Below, one piece after another: positions 57,740 through 57,829 of a DNA stretch of 57,829 nt. The stretch's first letter is position 1; each line of letters opens with the position of its first letter. The notes beneath the pieces were generated by a model. It worked only from the letters and a program-made list of their open reading frames with translations. It did not search any database and was not told the DNA's origin. The DNA is from an uncultured Ruminococcus sp. GTDB taxonomy: Bacteria > Bacillota > Clostridia > Oscillospirales > Ruminococcaceae. A program made the position numbers and the translations under genes. Location of the stretch: NCBI GenBank assembly GCA_900550695.1, contig URTF01000002.1, forward strand, positions 1 to 57,829, read 5' to 3'.

Positions 57740-57823
57740 GACTTTGCGCAGCTTCAAGGCAGCGAAACGAAGTGAATACTTGATGTATTTCAAGTTTCGC
57801 TAACGCGGAAGATGCGCAAAGTC
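57740..57823. repeat. Nested hairpin element at the right edge
   Basis: GACTTTGCGCA (57740-57750) and TGCGCAAAGTC (57813-57823) form a perfect 11-bp outer stem. AGCGAAAC/GTTTCGCT (57761-57768, 57794-57801) and GAATAC/GTATT make inner stems. It could be another non-coding repeat or a leader structure for the SpoIIM-like gene. The window ends 6 bp later. Confidence 0.6.
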
Positions 57824-57829
57824 GTAGAA

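Noticed and set aside
1..57829. tRNA, rRNA, tmRNA, SRP RNA and CRISPR arrays
   Set aside because: No cloverleaf, rRNA core sequence or regularly spaced direct repeats with unique spacers were seen on either strand; the heptad repeats have no spacers.

Overview
This 57.8-kb window looks like chromosomal core from a Gram-positive, endospore-lineage Clostridia member, most like Ruminococcus or another Oscillospirales genus. The evidence is: strong GGAGG-type ribosome sites with frequent TTG and GTG starts; textbook TTGACA-17-TATAAT promoters; SpoIID, SpoIIM-like, DarA, RicT, CdaR-like and YlxM proteins; a compact type II fatty-acid operon; and no outer-membrane genes. No rRNA, tRNA, phage, complete insertion sequence or CRISPR array was seen.

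Layout, left to right. (1) 0.1-7.1 kb, minus strand: citrate synthase, a multispanning membrane protein, a calcium-loop lipoprotein, an OmpR-type two-component pair and a DUF1385 protein. (2) 7.4-11.0 kb: spoIID, then a divergent pair, a soluble PocR-type chemotaxis receptor plus YjfB on one side and a PP2C phosphatase on the other. (3) 11.0-11.5 kb: a non-coding island with a probable small RNA, bracketed by inverted heptad repeats. (4) 11.4-21.9 kb, minus strand: a P-type-ATPase remnant, an SPFH protein, a cluster resembling B. subtilis yaaO-darA-holB-ricT (tmk absent), and the division/wall set ftsE-ftsX-M23 hydrolase-S41 protease. (5) 22-24.2 kb: CdaR-like regulator, a large non-coding composite repeat, HPr. 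(6) 24.5-29.9 kb, minus strand: ylxM-ffh-rpsP-khpA-rimM-trmD, interrupted by three tiny membrane proteins and one TPR-like membrane protein. (7) 30.1-33.1 kb: a 1010-residue EAL phosphodiesterase fused to a predicted beta-solenoid. (8) 33.4-43.4 kb: fabH-fabG-fabF-accB-fabZ-accC-(two zinc-ribbon membrane proteins)-accD-accA-acpP, with fabD divergent. (9) 43.7-52.6 kb, plus strand: lipoprotein, aroE, TPR-like membrane protein, polysaccharide deacetylase, bactofilin, membrane protein, PepV-type dipeptidase, PHP phosphoesterase. (10) 52.6-57.8 kb: second composite repeat, then minus-strand pnp, rpsO, DUF624 and SpoIIM-like genes.

Functionally, the window joins membrane-lipid synthesis (Fab/Acc/ACP), protein export and translation maturation (SRP, S16, RimM, TrmD, S15, PNPase), cell-wall remodelling (FtsEX-M23, S41, deacetylase, SpoIID, bactofilin) and nucleotide or phospho-signalling (DarA for c-di-AMP, EAL for c-di-GMP, PP2C, HPr, two-component system).

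The least ordinary content is non-coding. A 7-bp-unit repeat sits in sense orientation on or just after seven stop codons. A palindromic MITE-like element recurs. A multi-hairpin composite of about 280-365 bp occurs twice, about 29 kb apart and inverted. The most unusual protein is the EAL/beta-solenoid fusion. All functional calls come from reading sequence motifs; no database search was run.
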